64,000 bases of DNA from RGIG3701 sp030530205 (GTDB taxonomy: Bacteria > Planctomycetota > Planctomycetia > Pirellulales > Thermoguttaceae), in the NCBI GenBank assembly GCA_030530205.1, contig JAUMVK010000014.1:1-64000 (forward strand), written 5' to 3'. The notes under the pieces were generated by a model. The model had not been told where the DNA came from. It ran no database searches and saw nothing but the letters and a program-made list of their open reading frames with translations. A program made the translations under genes and the position numbers. Of the stretch, positions 32,689 to 41,468 are shown in pieces (position 1 is the first letter of the stretch; each line of letters starts with the position of its first letter).

Positions 32689-33252
32689 ATGGCTGATAAA
32701 TACATCATCCTTGAAGATGCTGTCCGTGACATGTATGCACGGGCAGTATGGTCGCACAAGATTCAGGAAAAGCAGGCTGACATATACCAGAAACAATATA
32801 AATGGATGGTAATTGCGAATATCTTTATCACTGCGTTGACATCGGCCGGAATTATTTCCACAATTTTTTGTAACCATTTCTGGATAAAACTCCTTTCTAC
32901 TTTTTTATCTTTTGCCTCCATTTTTTTCACATTGTATCTCAAATTATTCGATCTCAATAACCAGATGAAAGCTCACAAAGACTCTGCAAATAATATCCTG
33001 ACTGTGAGGAATGAAATTTTTTGTCTGATTACGTCTATCAAGCTGAAGGAAAAGTCGATTGCAGATCTGGAGGATAGATACAACGAGTTGATGGACAAAG
33101 CAAATGAGACGTACAAGGAAGCCCCTTCAACAACGGACAAGGCTGTAAAATTGGCAAAAAAGGCTCTGCAGGTCAAGGGAGACAACACTTTCTCCGCAGA
33201 AGAGATTGACTCGTATCTCCCTCCGTCTCTGCAAAAAGGAGGTAAAAAATGA
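32689..33252 (+). CDS. SLATT-domain two-transmembrane CBASS effector
   Basis: A 187-residue membrane protein. A 35-residue cytosolic start (DAVRDMYARAVWSHKIQEKQ) precedes two closely spaced helices, WMVIANIFITALTSAGIIST and WIKLLSTFLSFASIFFTLYL. A long charged helical tail follows. This is the SLATT (S-2TM) layout. Proteins of this kind are effectors that form membrane pores or otherwise kill the cell when a cyclic nucleotide signal is made. It overlaps the following cyclase gene by 4 bases (ATGA), so the effector comes first in this operon. The start at 32689 lacks a strong ribosome binding site. The IS-like remnant ends 18 bases upstream, so its own promoter may lie within the IS. Confidence 0.85.
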   Translation: MADKYIILEDAVRDMYARAVWSHKIQEKQADIYQKQYKWMVIANIFITALTSAGIISTIFCNHFWIKLLSTFLSFASIFFTLYLKLFDLNNQMKAHKDSANNILTVRNEIFCLITSIKLKEKSIADLEDRYNELMDKANETYKEAPSTTDKAVKLAKKALQVKGDNTFSAEEIDSYLPPSLQKGGKK

Positions 33253-34058
33253 GCTTTCACATTAAGAAAAACTCTGGGGTTATTCTACAGGAAACCAGGT
33301 CATCAATTTCAATGCGATATAAGACCATCACCCAAGCGGTCAATCAAGAGTTCTGGAATTCGAAGAGTGATACTGAGCATAGCTTGTATGTCGGTTCCTA
33401 TGGTCGAGGAACAGCCATTAAATCCAGCGATATTGACATTTTGATTGAATTACCAGAAGAGGAGTATGAGCGATACGACTCTTATAAAACTAACGGTCAA
33501 TCACAGCTTTTACAAACAGTCAAATCCGCGATACAAGAGCCATATCCTTGCACGGATGTACGTGCCGATGGGCAGGTCGTCAAGGTTACATTTTCAGATG
33601 GAATGAAACTTGAGGTATTGCCTGCATTTGCAAGCATTGATTGGATGGGTAGAACGATTTATCAATACCCCGATACCAATATGGGGGGTAATTGGTGTTC
33701 AACTAATCCTAAAGCGGAGCAGGAAGCAATGAGAAAAAAGGATATTTCGAGCAGGCATCTTCTGTTTGATACATGCAAACATATACGTTCTATCCGTGAT
33801 AAATACTACAGCAGCTATCATCTTTCAGGCATTTTGATAGATAGTTTTGTTTACTGGGCAATAGGGGATTGGAGTTGGACTGAGAATTCATCTCCATCAG
33901 CAGTTTCCGAAGGTAGGTTTGAACAGACATTGTACGACAACTTTGTAACACATTACAAGTATGTAAGTATGATCCACGCCCCCGGCAGCTTTGAAGGGGT
34001 AAGCGTCTCGGAGAGTCAGGAGTGTCTGGAAAAAGTGTTAGCTAAGATGCTACAATAA
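33249..34058 (+). CDS. CD-NTase (SMODS oligonucleotide cyclase) of a type I CBASS
   Basis: A 269-residue nucleotidyltransferase of the cGAS/DncV-like family. The catalytic GS motif with metal-binding DxD is VGSYGRGTAIKSSDIDILIEL (about residues 48-68). The third acidic residue is in KLEVLPAF. Such enzymes make cyclic or linear oligonucleotide signals on phage infection, which open the membrane effector. Only the effector and cyclase are present, with no Cap2/Cap3, HORMA or TRIP13 genes, so this is a type I system. The nucleotide product cannot be told from sequence alone. It is translationally coupled to the upstream SLATT gene. Codon use is intermediate between the AT-rich cluster and the host. 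Confidence 0.88.
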   Translation: MSFHIKKNSGVILQETRSSISMRYKTITQAVNQEFWNSKSDTEHSLYVGSYGRGTAIKSSDIDILIELPEEEYERYDSYKTNGQSQLLQTVKSAIQEPYPCTDVRADGQVVKVTFSDGMKLEVLPAFASIDWMGRTIYQYPDTNMGGNWCSTNPKAEQEAMRKKDISSRHLLFDTCKHIRSIRDKYYSSYHLSGILIDSFVYWAIGDWSWTENSSPSAVSEGRFEQTLYDNFVTHYKYVSMIHAPGSFEGVSVSESQECLEKVLAKMLQ

Positions 34059-34763
34059 GGCAAAAGGAGTAGTAAGGACATATCAAAATTAGACAATGAT
34101 CAACAACAAATAGTCGTTCTCGGACAAGAAACCTGATTTTTTAATTCAGGCTTATCAGAGCCATTATGTATAGAGTAATGTAGGACACGATACTTTTGTG
34201 ATAAATTTTTGCCTTTGACATTTCCTGATATTGATTACGATAGATACAAAGAGAATTGTGAGTTCTGATGAGCAAACGCTTAGAAGAATAACGACTAGAC
34301 GCCAATAATGATTAGGCATAATTATTACATTCTGTTGCCCCAAAGACATAGGCATCGTATCCACAGTGCGAACCATGGCGATTAATTGACTGCCGCTACA
34401 GTCTCGCTCTTGATCACAAAAAGAGGAGGCGGGAATCGCCCCGTCTCCTTAATAACTTTTATGATCCGCAAAAGATTAAAGGTCAACCGCCTTGACAACC
34501 TGAATTTTTAGGCTATAATTAACATCATCAGACAAGGATTCCAGCAGGTCACGCAACTGACCTACCATATCCTCAACTGACCTATAGTCTGACCTATGCA
34601 AAACTATGATATCAGTTTCACCCCGTAAAATACGGGACGAGACATCCTCAGCACCTGCCCTGGAAGCGTCGTCCCCGTACTTCGACCGCCAGATCCCCTC
34701 CTGTGCCGGGAAGTGGCTCAATTTCATCCAAATCGTTCTTGGAAAGCCTTGATTTACGTTGAC
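34059..34763. other. Gene-poor stretch at the right edge of the accessory region
   Basis: No convincing gene was found. Visible items are a GC-rich hairpin, GGAGGCGGG with CCCCGTCTCC (34425-34448), and a half copy of the palindrome family at 34660-34676. A minus-strand open frame at 34476-34727 was not accepted. This may be the right boundary of the accessory region, mirroring the palindrome copies at its left edge near 2494-2571. Confidence 0.4.
34660..34676. repeat. Half copy of the GACGACGC palindrome family
   Basis: CTGGAAGCGTCGTCCCC at 34660-34676 matches one arm and the centre of the copy at 46287-46309 exactly. The opposite arm is missing. Confidence 0.65.
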
Positions 34764-34800
34764 AAAAAAAACGGGGACGACACGAAAATACCGTCCTCGC
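34764..34800 (-). terminator. Terminator of the NRAMP-like gene
   Basis: On the minus strand, CGAGGACG pairs with CGTCCCCG within 34773-34799. A run of eight T follows (34771-34764). It lies 38 bases after the stop codon. Its arms resemble the GACGAC palindrome family, suggesting a repeat copy has become a terminator. Confidence 0.7.
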
Positions 34801-34837
34801 TTTCATGATCATTGGAGAAATTCCGATTTTCTCTTTT

Positions 34838-36352
34838 TTACTCTGCCGGAGCAGGTTCAGCCGGCGCAGCCTCAGTAGGAGCGGCTTCTTCCACCGGAGC
34901 AGGTTCAGCCGGGGCGGTAACGGCCGGTTTCGCCATGTTCTTCATGATCGGGGCGACCACTTTCGTCTTGATCGCGATCACGGCGCCGATGATCGAAACG
35001 ACCAATGCGACGACCAGGATGAGGTTAAACAGCGCATGGAGCGGGCCACGGCCAACATCGTCGCCAAGGTACGATTTTTTGTTGCTCATGATCAGGAAGA
35101 TCAGATACGCGACCGGGAGCATCGTGAAGCAGATCGCACTTGCAAAGACCGGGAACCAGAACGGAAGCTGGATCATGACGCCCGCCACGCCGATCACCGG
35201 AAGCAGGGCGCAGATGCGGAACGACCATTTCGTGTACTTGATCCCGCACATTTCGGGAAGGGTGAAACCGCAGACGACCATGTGGGCGGAAATCGCGCCG
35301 CAGGTCATTCCGATCAGGCCCAGGTCAAAAATGACGCGGCCAGCCGGACCGATCAGGTCCACAAGCACTTTCGAGGCTTCAAGCGGTTTCAGACCATCGC
35401 GCAGGGTATCGCCGGCGTAAACACCACCGACCGTCATGCCGACCATAATGAGCGACGTGACCAGCACGAACGGGATGAACATCGACATTCCGAGGTCCCA
35501 CTTCGCCAGCGTGCGGTGATGGGGGCCCCAGCCTTTCGCCAACAGGGAATACGGATAAAGGAACGTCATGTTGATCCCGACCGCCGCGCCGAGCATGCCG
35601 AGCACGAGGATCAGGTTGTTCCCGTCGTGAAGCAGCGGACCAGCGTCCAGACCAAGGAAGCCGCGGCCCATGGCGGTCCAGTCGATCCGGCCGAAATTGC
35701 AAACGACGACCGCGCCGAAAGAGAGGATCACAAGGAAAATGATCAGACGCAGGAAGTTTTCGTAGATCTTGATCCCGGTTCGGCTTCCGCCGTAGCTCCA
35801 GACCGTAATGATATTGATCAGAAGAATGACCACGCCCGTGCAGATGGCGAGGATCTTGGCGGCATTGACCGAAAGTTCCGTCGCACCCGTTGCGGCCATC
35901 GCGAGGTCTTTCACCGCGCCGGCGGCCAGCCCGTACTGCGGGAAGTGCCAGATCACCGAGGCTGAAATCGTTCCGAGCGCCCAGAGGAAGACAAGCAGCG
36001 GACCGAAGAAGCCCAGCTCTTTGGAAAACGCTTTGTACGGTTTTTCCTGTTTTGTGAGCACGACTTTGCTCAGTGCGGCAAGCATGCAGACGCCGAGGAA
36101 CATCGCCAGCGGCTGAACCCAGAGCAGTTTATAACCGAAGGACGCACCGGCGACAACGCTGGCCGCGGCGCTCCCGGCTCCCAGCGTCATGGCGCTCTGG
36201 AGGAGACCCGGGCCGGAGCGTTTGATATACCCGCCGACTTTTTTGAAGAATGGACTGTGGTCCAGCTCGTTCAGGGAGTCAATTTCCGCCTGAAGTTTTG
36301 CCGGATCCCATTTCGCGGTCATGGGAAGACCTTTGCTTTCGTCTTGTGACAT
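34838..36352 (-). CDS. NRAMP-fold transporter with altered metal-binding motifs
   Basis: A 504-residue inner-membrane transporter with about eleven helices. NRAMP hallmarks are GPGLLQSAMT in TM1, ASFGYKLLWVQPLAMFLG, and GINMTFLYPYSLLAKGW in TM6. Yet the canonical DPGN of TM1 is replaced by GAGS, and the MPH metal site in TM6 is not present (GINMTF). The protein therefore may carry something other than Mn2+ or Fe2+, or act differently from classical proton-coupled NRAMP. A Pro/Ala/Glu-rich tail (PAEPAPVEEAAPTEAAPAEP) ends it, similar in kind to the linker of the SecDF protein. AAGGAG lies 9 bases before the start at 36352. The gene stands alone between the accessory region and host genes. Confidence 0.85.
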   Translation of the reverse strand: MSQDESKGLPMTAKWDPAKLQAEIDSLNELDHSPFFKKVGGYIKRSGPGLLQSAMTLGAGSAAASVVAGASFGYKLLWVQPLAMFLGVCMLAALSKVVLTKQEKPYKAFSKELGFFGPLLVFLWALGTISASVIWHFPQYGLAAGAVKDLAMAATGATELSVNAAKILAICTGVVILLINIITVWSYGGSRTGIKIYENFLRLIIFLVILSFGAVVVCNFGRIDWTAMGRGFLGLDAGPLLHDGNNLILVLGMLGAAVGINMTFLYPYSLLAKGWGPHHRTLAKWDLGMSMFIPFVLVTSLIMVGMTVGGVYAGDTLRDGLKPLEASKVLVDLIGPAGRVIFDLGLIGMTCGAISAHMVVCGFTLPEMCGIKYTKWSFRICALLPVIGVAGVMIQLPFWFPVFASAICFTMLPVAYLIFLIMSNKKSYLGDDVGRGPLHALFNLILVVALVVSIIGAVIAIKTKVVAPIMKNMAKPAVTAPAEPAPVEEAAPTEAAPAEPAPAE

Positions 36353-36537
36353 AAATTCTCCTTGAGAGGATTTGATTGAGTGTCAGGGATCAGGAAAAAT
36401 TGGGACTCAAATGTTTTTCCCAAAAACCTTTTATCATTTATAATCGTTTATTTTACCTCAATTTCAGAAAATTTCAACACTTTATTTCCTTTTCCGGCAA
36501 AAATTCCAAATATTTTCAGAATTTTAGGGGAAATTTA

Positions 36538-36565
36538 TTGACAAAAGAAGGGATCGGCGTATAAT
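36538..36565 (+). promoter_or_regulatory. Promoter of the PEP-CTERM protein gene
   Basis: TTGACA at 36538-36543 and TATAAT at 36560-36565, both perfect, with a 16-base spacer. The start codon follows 43 bases later. Confidence 0.8.
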
Positions 36566-36608
36566 GGAGGAATGAAAGTTTAAAATAAGAGAATGAAGGG
36601 AACCATTT

Positions 36609-39056
36609 ATGAAAGTTAAAGTATTTGCCCTGTGCCTTGCGCTTTTATTCGGAACGCCGTTTGCATCCGCGGCCGTCTGGCAGACCTCGGGAAGTGGTAA
36701 CTGGTCTGACGGCGTGAACTGGGACAGTACCGTCCCGAACGCTGAAGGCGCCGTTGCGGACTTCACGTCCAGCGCCCTAACCGCCGCGGGAACCGTCACG
36801 CTCGGTTCGGACATCACGATCGGCTCGCTGCAAACCGGCACGGCCGCGGCCAAAACCTGGACTTTTACCGGTTCCACTCTCACGATGAATAACGGGTCTG
36901 AAAACGCCGCAATCACGGTGGCCTCCGGCGCGACCACGGTCATTAATTCCGCTCTTTCCAGCGCTGGCACCGTGGCGGTTTCCGGCGGCGGAACGCTCCA
37001 GGTCTCGAACGCTTCCGGCGTTCAGGGCTGGTCCGTGACCGGCACGATCCTCGAGGACGTGGTTGATGCGACCACCGGAAGCCTTGGCTCCGGGACCATC
37101 TATTTGAATGATGGCGCAACTCTGAAATCCGTTGGCGGCAAACGCCGCGCCTACTCGAACCCGATCGTTTTTTCCGGGAACACGACGCTTCACTCGCAGG
37201 GCTTGACCCTGAACGGCCAGCTCTCCGGCACGGGCACGATCTCTTTCACCGGCGGCTGGAATATGCCCATCGCGAAGAATAATAGCGAAACGCTCTCCGC
37301 CGACTGGCTCGTCAAGCAGGATTTTCTTCAACCTACCGTGAACGGCGCGCTCGGCACGGGAAAAGTCACCATTCAGGCCAGTGGCCTGGCGGCTGGCATC
37401 ATTGGCGGCGGCTCTTTGACCGAGATTTCCAATCCAATCGAGGTTCGCTCTGCGATCAACTTCCTGGTCGGGAACCGGTCTGTTATTACGCTCACTGGCC
37501 CCCTGACGGGTACCGCGAACATCGAAATGCGGTCGAACCAGTACGGCATCGCTTCCGTGACGAATCTGCAGGGAGACGGCCACGCCTTCAGCGGCAACTG
37601 GAACATGCACCAGAATTACATTAATAACGGTGACCTGGCGGCGGTTTACACGGTCACGACGAACAACACGAACGAAGAGAAGCAGGACGGCGGTGACTCC
37701 CGGTTCGGAACCGGCGAGATCCACATGGGGCGCGTCATCGTTTCGCCTTTTGCCGGCACGAACGCCTTCATTCACAATAATATTTTCTTCGACCTGGACA
37801 CGGCCGCCACGAATCTGGACGGCAAAATCGCGACGTTCAACATTCCGGCCAGCAGTACACTGACCCTCACCGGCCAGCTTTCCGGCACGTTCCCCTACAC
37901 GGTTACGGGCGCGAACCGGGATTCCAGCGTGTTCCGGCTCACCGGCACCAACTCGACTTCCGGGAACGTTTCGGTCAGCGACGCGACCGTCGAATTTAAC
38001 AACGCATCCGTTTTCGGTACGTCGAAGGTCACGCTTGATAACGTGACGATCTACCAGTGCGGTACGTCGGCCGTGGATCTCCCGACTGATATTGAGGCGG
38101 CGGGAGATGTTACGATCAAAATGCAAGGCTGGGAAAGCGGCAAAAACGGCGGCCTCACCCTCTCGGGCAAACTGACCGGTTCCGGGTCCATCATACGCAG
38201 CGGCGGGAACTATGAACTTCGGCTGGAAGGCGACAACACCGGCTTTTCGGGCGACTGGCATCTGAATACGGACGTGGTGTTTACCTCGAATACCGCTCAC
38301 TACGACTACAACGGGACGGATACCCGTTTCGGCTCCGGCGTCATTTACGTTCAGGGCGGCGGGATCAGTACGGGCAACACGGAAACGTTCATCGACAATA
38401 ATATTATCGCAACGGGCCAGTTCCTTATGCGCGGCACGAAACAGACGTACCGCGGCATCGTCTCCCTGAATAACAGCACGCTGACACGGAACTCGACGGT
38501 CCCGACGCTTCGTTTCGAGAATCAGCTCATGGGCAACGGCTCGATCAACTTCACAACGACACTCGGCTCCGGCGCGACCATTTCTCCCGGCGACACGTTG
38601 AACGCGGATGGCACGGTCACGAAGGGGATCGGCACGATCACGATCACCGAAAACGGTACGCTCGCCCTGGAAGACGGCTCGATCCTGAATTTCGACGTCG
38701 CGAGCAAAACTTCCTACGACCAGATCGTTTTTGCGGCCGCCACGACGCTTGACCTCGATGGGGCGACGGTCAACCTGAACTTTACGGAAGATTTCGACCC
38801 GACAGATATAGGGATTGGGGACACGCTCACCCTTTTCGGCACGAACACGACGCTGCAAACGGACGGAGCTGCATTGCGGTACAACGTTTCCCAGCTCCCG
38901 GAAACGGCGCAGTGGATGCGCTTCATGTTGGTCCCGCAGGGAGTTCAGGTCGTGAGCGGAGATTACATCCCGGAACCTTCCGCTTGGATTTTGCTTCTCC
39001 TCGGCACAGGAATTTTTGGCACTTTCGCTCGTTCAGGGAAAAATAAAAACAATTAA
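36609..39056 (+). CDS. Secreted beta-strand repeat protein with PEP-CTERM sorting signal
   Basis: An 815-residue surface or exported protein. The signal peptide is MKVKVFALCLALLFGTPFAS with cleavage after SA. The start of the mature part (VWQTSGSGNWSDGVNW) is the autotransporter-associated beta-strand repeat signature. Repeats such as LTLNGQLSGTG, LTLTGQLSGT and LTLSGKLTGSG recur through the protein, giving a right-handed beta-solenoid. The C-terminus is IPEPSAW, a hydrophobic segment and RSGKNKNN, the PEP-CTERM signal for exosortase-type sorting. No exosortase is in the window. It has its own perfect promoter. Composition is rich in Thr, Asn and Gly, as in many planctomycete surface proteins. 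Function on the surface is unknown. Confidence 0.88.
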   Translation: MKVKVFALCLALLFGTPFASAAVWQTSGSGNWSDGVNWDSTVPNAEGAVADFTSSALTAAGTVTLGSDITIGSLQTGTAAAKTWTFTGSTLTMNNGSENAAITVASGATTVINSALSSAGTVAVSGGGTLQVSNASGVQGWSVTGTILEDVVDATTGSLGSGTIYLNDGATLKSVGGKRRAYSNPIVFSGNTTLHSQGLTLNGQLSGTGTISFTGGWNMPIAKNNSETLSADWLVKQDFLQPTVNGALGTGKVTIQASGLAAGIIGGGSLTEISNPIEVRSAINFLVGNRSVITLTGPLTGTANIEMRSNQYGIASVTNLQGDGHAFSGNWNMHQNYINNGDLAAVYTVTTNNTNEEKQDGGDSRFGTGEIHMGRVIVSPFAGTNAFIHNNIFFDLDTAATNLDGKIATFNIPASSTLTLTGQLSGTFPYTVTGANRDSSVFRLTGTNSTSGNVSVSDATVEFNNASVFGTSKVTLDNVTIYQCGTSAVDLPTDIEAAGDVTIKMQGWESGKNGGLTLSGKLTGSGSIIRSGGNYELRLEGDNTGFSGDWHLNTDVVFTSNTAHYDYNGTDTRFGSGVIYVQGGGISTGNTETFIDNNIIATGQFLMRGTKQTYRGIVSLNNSTLTRNSTVPTLRFENQLMGNGSINFTTTLGSGATISPGDTLNADGTVTKGIGTITITENGTLALEDGSILNFDVASKTSYDQIVFAAATTLDLDGATVNLNFTEDFDPTDIGIGDTLTLFGTNTTLQTDGAALRYNVSQLPETAQWMRFMLVPQGVQVVSGDYIPEPSAWILLLLGTGIFGTFARSGKNKNN

Positions 39057-39088
39057 GATCAACACTTCACTTTATAAAGAGGTTTTCC

Positions 39089-40624
39089 ATGGCAGTGCAG
39101 TGGTACTACAAAATGGCCGGCAAAGAGATTGGCCCTTTTACCTCGCAAGAGCTGAAACAGTTGGCGGATGAAAAGCGTATTACGCCGAATGATCCGGTTC
39201 GCCGTGATACGGACAAAGAATGGACGCTCGCCAAAAACGTGAAGGGGCTTTTCCCGGCTGCCGGGGCGATCCCGATGGGAGTCGCGGTTCCGGTTCCACC
39301 CAAGGAGCCGCCGGTCGTCGTTCCAACCGTAAAGGACCCGCCTGTCGTTGTTCCTACCGCGAAAAAAATCCCTACGCCGCCGCTCCCCAAAACCGTTCAG
39401 GAGAAAAAGGAAGAGCCTGAGCCTGAAACGTTTGATTTCGGATTTGATTCTTCCGTTTCCCATGGAACGAAGTCTGGAAAAACCTCGTCCGTCAAACGCC
39501 CAGCCACGAAGTTGGGGGCAAAAACCGCTTCGAAAAAGGGTGCGGCAGAAGACGGGGAAGAAACCGAAAAGAAACCTCTGTCCAAGAAGGAAATTCAGAA
39601 GCGGAATTTTATGATCATCGGGATCGCGACCGGCGCGGTCATTGTTCTGGCGGTTCTGATTTTGGTCATTGTCTCCTGCAAAGGTTCCTCCAAGCCAAAG
39701 GTCACCGATGAAAACGCGGTTGCCGAGGAAGAGGTTCTGACCGATGAAACGGCGGAAACTTCCGATGACGAAAAGGCGGAAAGTGACACCCAGTCCGACG
39801 AGGAGGACGGCGATAAAAACGCTGATGAAGAAGTAAAAGCCGCTGAGGAAAATGGGATCCCGGCCGAATACGCGGAGGAAGGCTACAAGACGCCGTATGT
39901 CGACGGAAAGTGGCAGTCCTGCACATTCGGAAGTGCGAAGGTCTTCATCCGGAAAATCAAAAACGCCAAACTCAGCGATATGAATCCGAATACGCGGTCC
40001 CCGAAAAAGGACACCGAGTTCTGCTTCATCAAAATTGAGGTGGAAAACGTGAACGGCGACGGGATCCTGCTCGATGTTCCGGGCTGGGGCGCAAAGGGAG
40101 CCGCCGGTGTGAAGCTTTTCGCCGGTAAAAACCAGTACAAAACCCAGCGCTTTGAAGTTCCGGACCAAGCCGACAAAGACATGCAGGTCGATGTGGGCGA
40201 AAAATTCACCGACGTGCTGATCTTTAACCCGCCGAGACTCGAATCCATCGAGGCGCTGCGTCTGGAGCTTCCACCTCTTGCGCAGGGTGATTCAGCTTGC
40301 AAACTTTACCTTCCGAAAGAAATGTTCCAGAAAAAGGCCAAACCGGCCGAGGGCGAAGACGAGGAGGCTTCCGGGGACGGTGAAGAAAAAGCCAAAGCAG
40401 AAGGCGAAGAATCCGGTGACGCTGAAAACGCGAAAGATTCGAAGAACGATCAGCAGAACGAAAAACCTGCCGAAAATAAAGAACCCAGTGCGTTGGATGA
40501 TGACACACTGAATGATAAATCGGAAGTTCAAAAGCCTGCCGCATCTTCAAAGGATGACGATGAACTGGGTCGCGCTTCCGAGGAAAAGATCGACATTTTA
40601 AACGATCCAAGCCTGGATTTTTAG
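39089..40624 (+). CDS. GYF_2-domain membrane protein with acidic low-complexity tail
   Basis: A 511-residue protein. Residues 1-57 are a GYF_2 (DUF4339) module: WYYKMAGKEIGPFTSQELKQ and closing EWTLAKNVKGLFP. A Pro/Val-rich linker with tandem PPVVVPTVKD-type units follows. One transmembrane helix, MIIGIATGAVIVLAVLILVI, lies near residue 180. The outer part holds acidic runs around 220-250, a beta-rich domain (about 270-415) and another acidic tail. The GYF_2 module is thought to bind partners in the cytoplasm. AGAGG precedes the ATG. It is followed 9 bases later by the isomerase-like gene, so the two probably share a message. A planctomycete-typical architecture without a known role. Confidence 0.8.
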   Translation: MAVQWYYKMAGKEIGPFTSQELKQLADEKRITPNDPVRRDTDKEWTLAKNVKGLFPAAGAIPMGVAVPVPPKEPPVVVPTVKDPPVVVPTAKKIPTPPLPKTVQEKKEEPEPETFDFGFDSSVSHGTKSGKTSSVKRPATKLGAKTASKKGAAEDGEETEKKPLSKKEIQKRNFMIIGIATGAVIVLAVLILVIVSCKGSSKPKVTDENAVAEEEVLTDETAETSDDEKAESDTQSDEEDGDKNADEEVKAAEENGIPAEYAEEGYKTPYVDGKWQSCTFGSAKVFIRKIKNAKLSDMNPNTRSPKKDTEFCFIKIEVENVNGDGILLDVPGWGAKGAAGVKLFAGKNQYKTQRFEVPDQADKDMQVDVGEKFTDVLIFNPPRLESIEALRLELPPLAQGDSACKLYLPKEMFQKKAKPAEGEDEEASGDGEEKAKAEGEESGDAENAKDSKNDQQNEKPAENKEPSALDDDTLNDKSEVQKPAASSKDDDELGRASEEKIDILNDPSLDF

Positions 40625-40633
40625 GTCGTTTTT

Positions 40634-41464
40634 ATGTACTTTGGCTTCAACACAAACGGGTTGGCTCACCATGCGTTTGAGGACGCGGTGAGCCTTCTTT
40701 CGCAAATCGGCTACGAGGGAATCGCGATTACGCTCGACCACGACCTGCTCGCCCGGCGGGACGGTGATTTTTTCTGGCGTGTGCCGCTGGCGGAGCTCCA
40801 GGAAACCGTTCGGTGCAGTGGTTTGCGGAGCGTGGTGGAAACCGGCGCGCGGTTCCTGCTGGACCCGTGGAAGAAGCACGTGCCGAACCTTCTCGACCCA
40901 GCCCCGGCCCAACGGGCCTTGCGGCAGAAATTTTACGCCCGGGCCGTCGAACTGGCGCAGGCTCTGGGAAGTGACTGTGTTTCCATCTGGTCGGGAACCC
41001 CTCTCGCTTCGGAGTTGGAAACCGTTTTGATGGCGCGTTTGGTTGAGGAACTGAAAAAGCTGGTCGATTTTGCCGGTGAGCGGGGCGTGAAAATCGCGTT
41101 TGAACCGGAGCCGGGGATGTTCATCGCGACGATGGACCAGTTCGAGCGGCTTCTGGATTCGGCACCCGAGAAACTTCGTCTTACGCTGGACGTTGGGCAT
41201 TTATTCTGCCAGAACGAGCCGATCCCGTTTTACGTTCAGCGTCACGCCGGGCGGTTGGTGAATATTCACTTCGACGATGCGCGGCGCGGTGTTCACGAGC
41301 ACCTTTTTCCGGGAGAGGGTGAAGTCGATTTTGAGGAGTTTTTCTCGGCTTTGCGTACCATCTCTTATTCCGGAGGCGTCTTCGCGGAACTGAGCCGCCA
41401 CAGCGCGACGGGAGCCGAAACCGCTCAGAAGGTTTTCGCGTTTTTGACGAAATTTAAAGATTAG
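40634..41464 (+). CDS. Sugar phosphate isomerase/epimerase-like TIM-barrel protein
   Basis: A 276-residue xylose isomerase-like (AP endonuclease family 2) barrel. Visible strands are YFGFNTNG, YEGIAITLDHD, VKIAFEPEPG, LRLTLDVGHL, LVNIHFDDA and GGVFAELSRH. The Glu, Asp, His and Glu metal ligands of the family fall in these strands (EPEPG, DVGH, HFDD, AELS). Substrate cannot be assigned from sequence. It lies just downstream of the GYF-domain gene and converges with the CHAT-like gene, with only 4 bases between the two stops. No dedicated terminator is visible in that gap. Confidence 0.8.
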   Translation: MYFGFNTNGLAHHAFEDAVSLLSQIGYEGIAITLDHDLLARRDGDFFWRVPLAELQETVRCSGLRSVVETGARFLLDPWKKHVPNLLDPAPAQRALRQKFYARAVELAQALGSDCVSIWSGTPLASELETVLMARLVEELKKLVDFAGERGVKIAFEPEPGMFIATMDQFERLLDSAPEKLRLTLDVGHLFCQNEPIPFYVQRHAGRLVNIHFDDARRGVHEHLFPGEGEVDFEEFFSALRTISYSGGVFAELSRHSATGAETAQKVFAFLTKFKD

Positions 41465-41468
41465 GTCT

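Noticed and set aside
34476..34727. Minus-strand open frame of 83 residues beginning MKLSHFPAQEG
   Set aside because: No ribosome binding site or promoter was seen, and part of it (GDDASRAG) is only the translation of the palindrome repeat at 34660-34676. The rest is not recognisable.
36777..38858. Long minus-strand open frame of 693 residues under the PEP-CTERM gene
   Set aside because: It is a shadow frame. The plus strand has the promoter, signal peptide, repeats and sorting signal.
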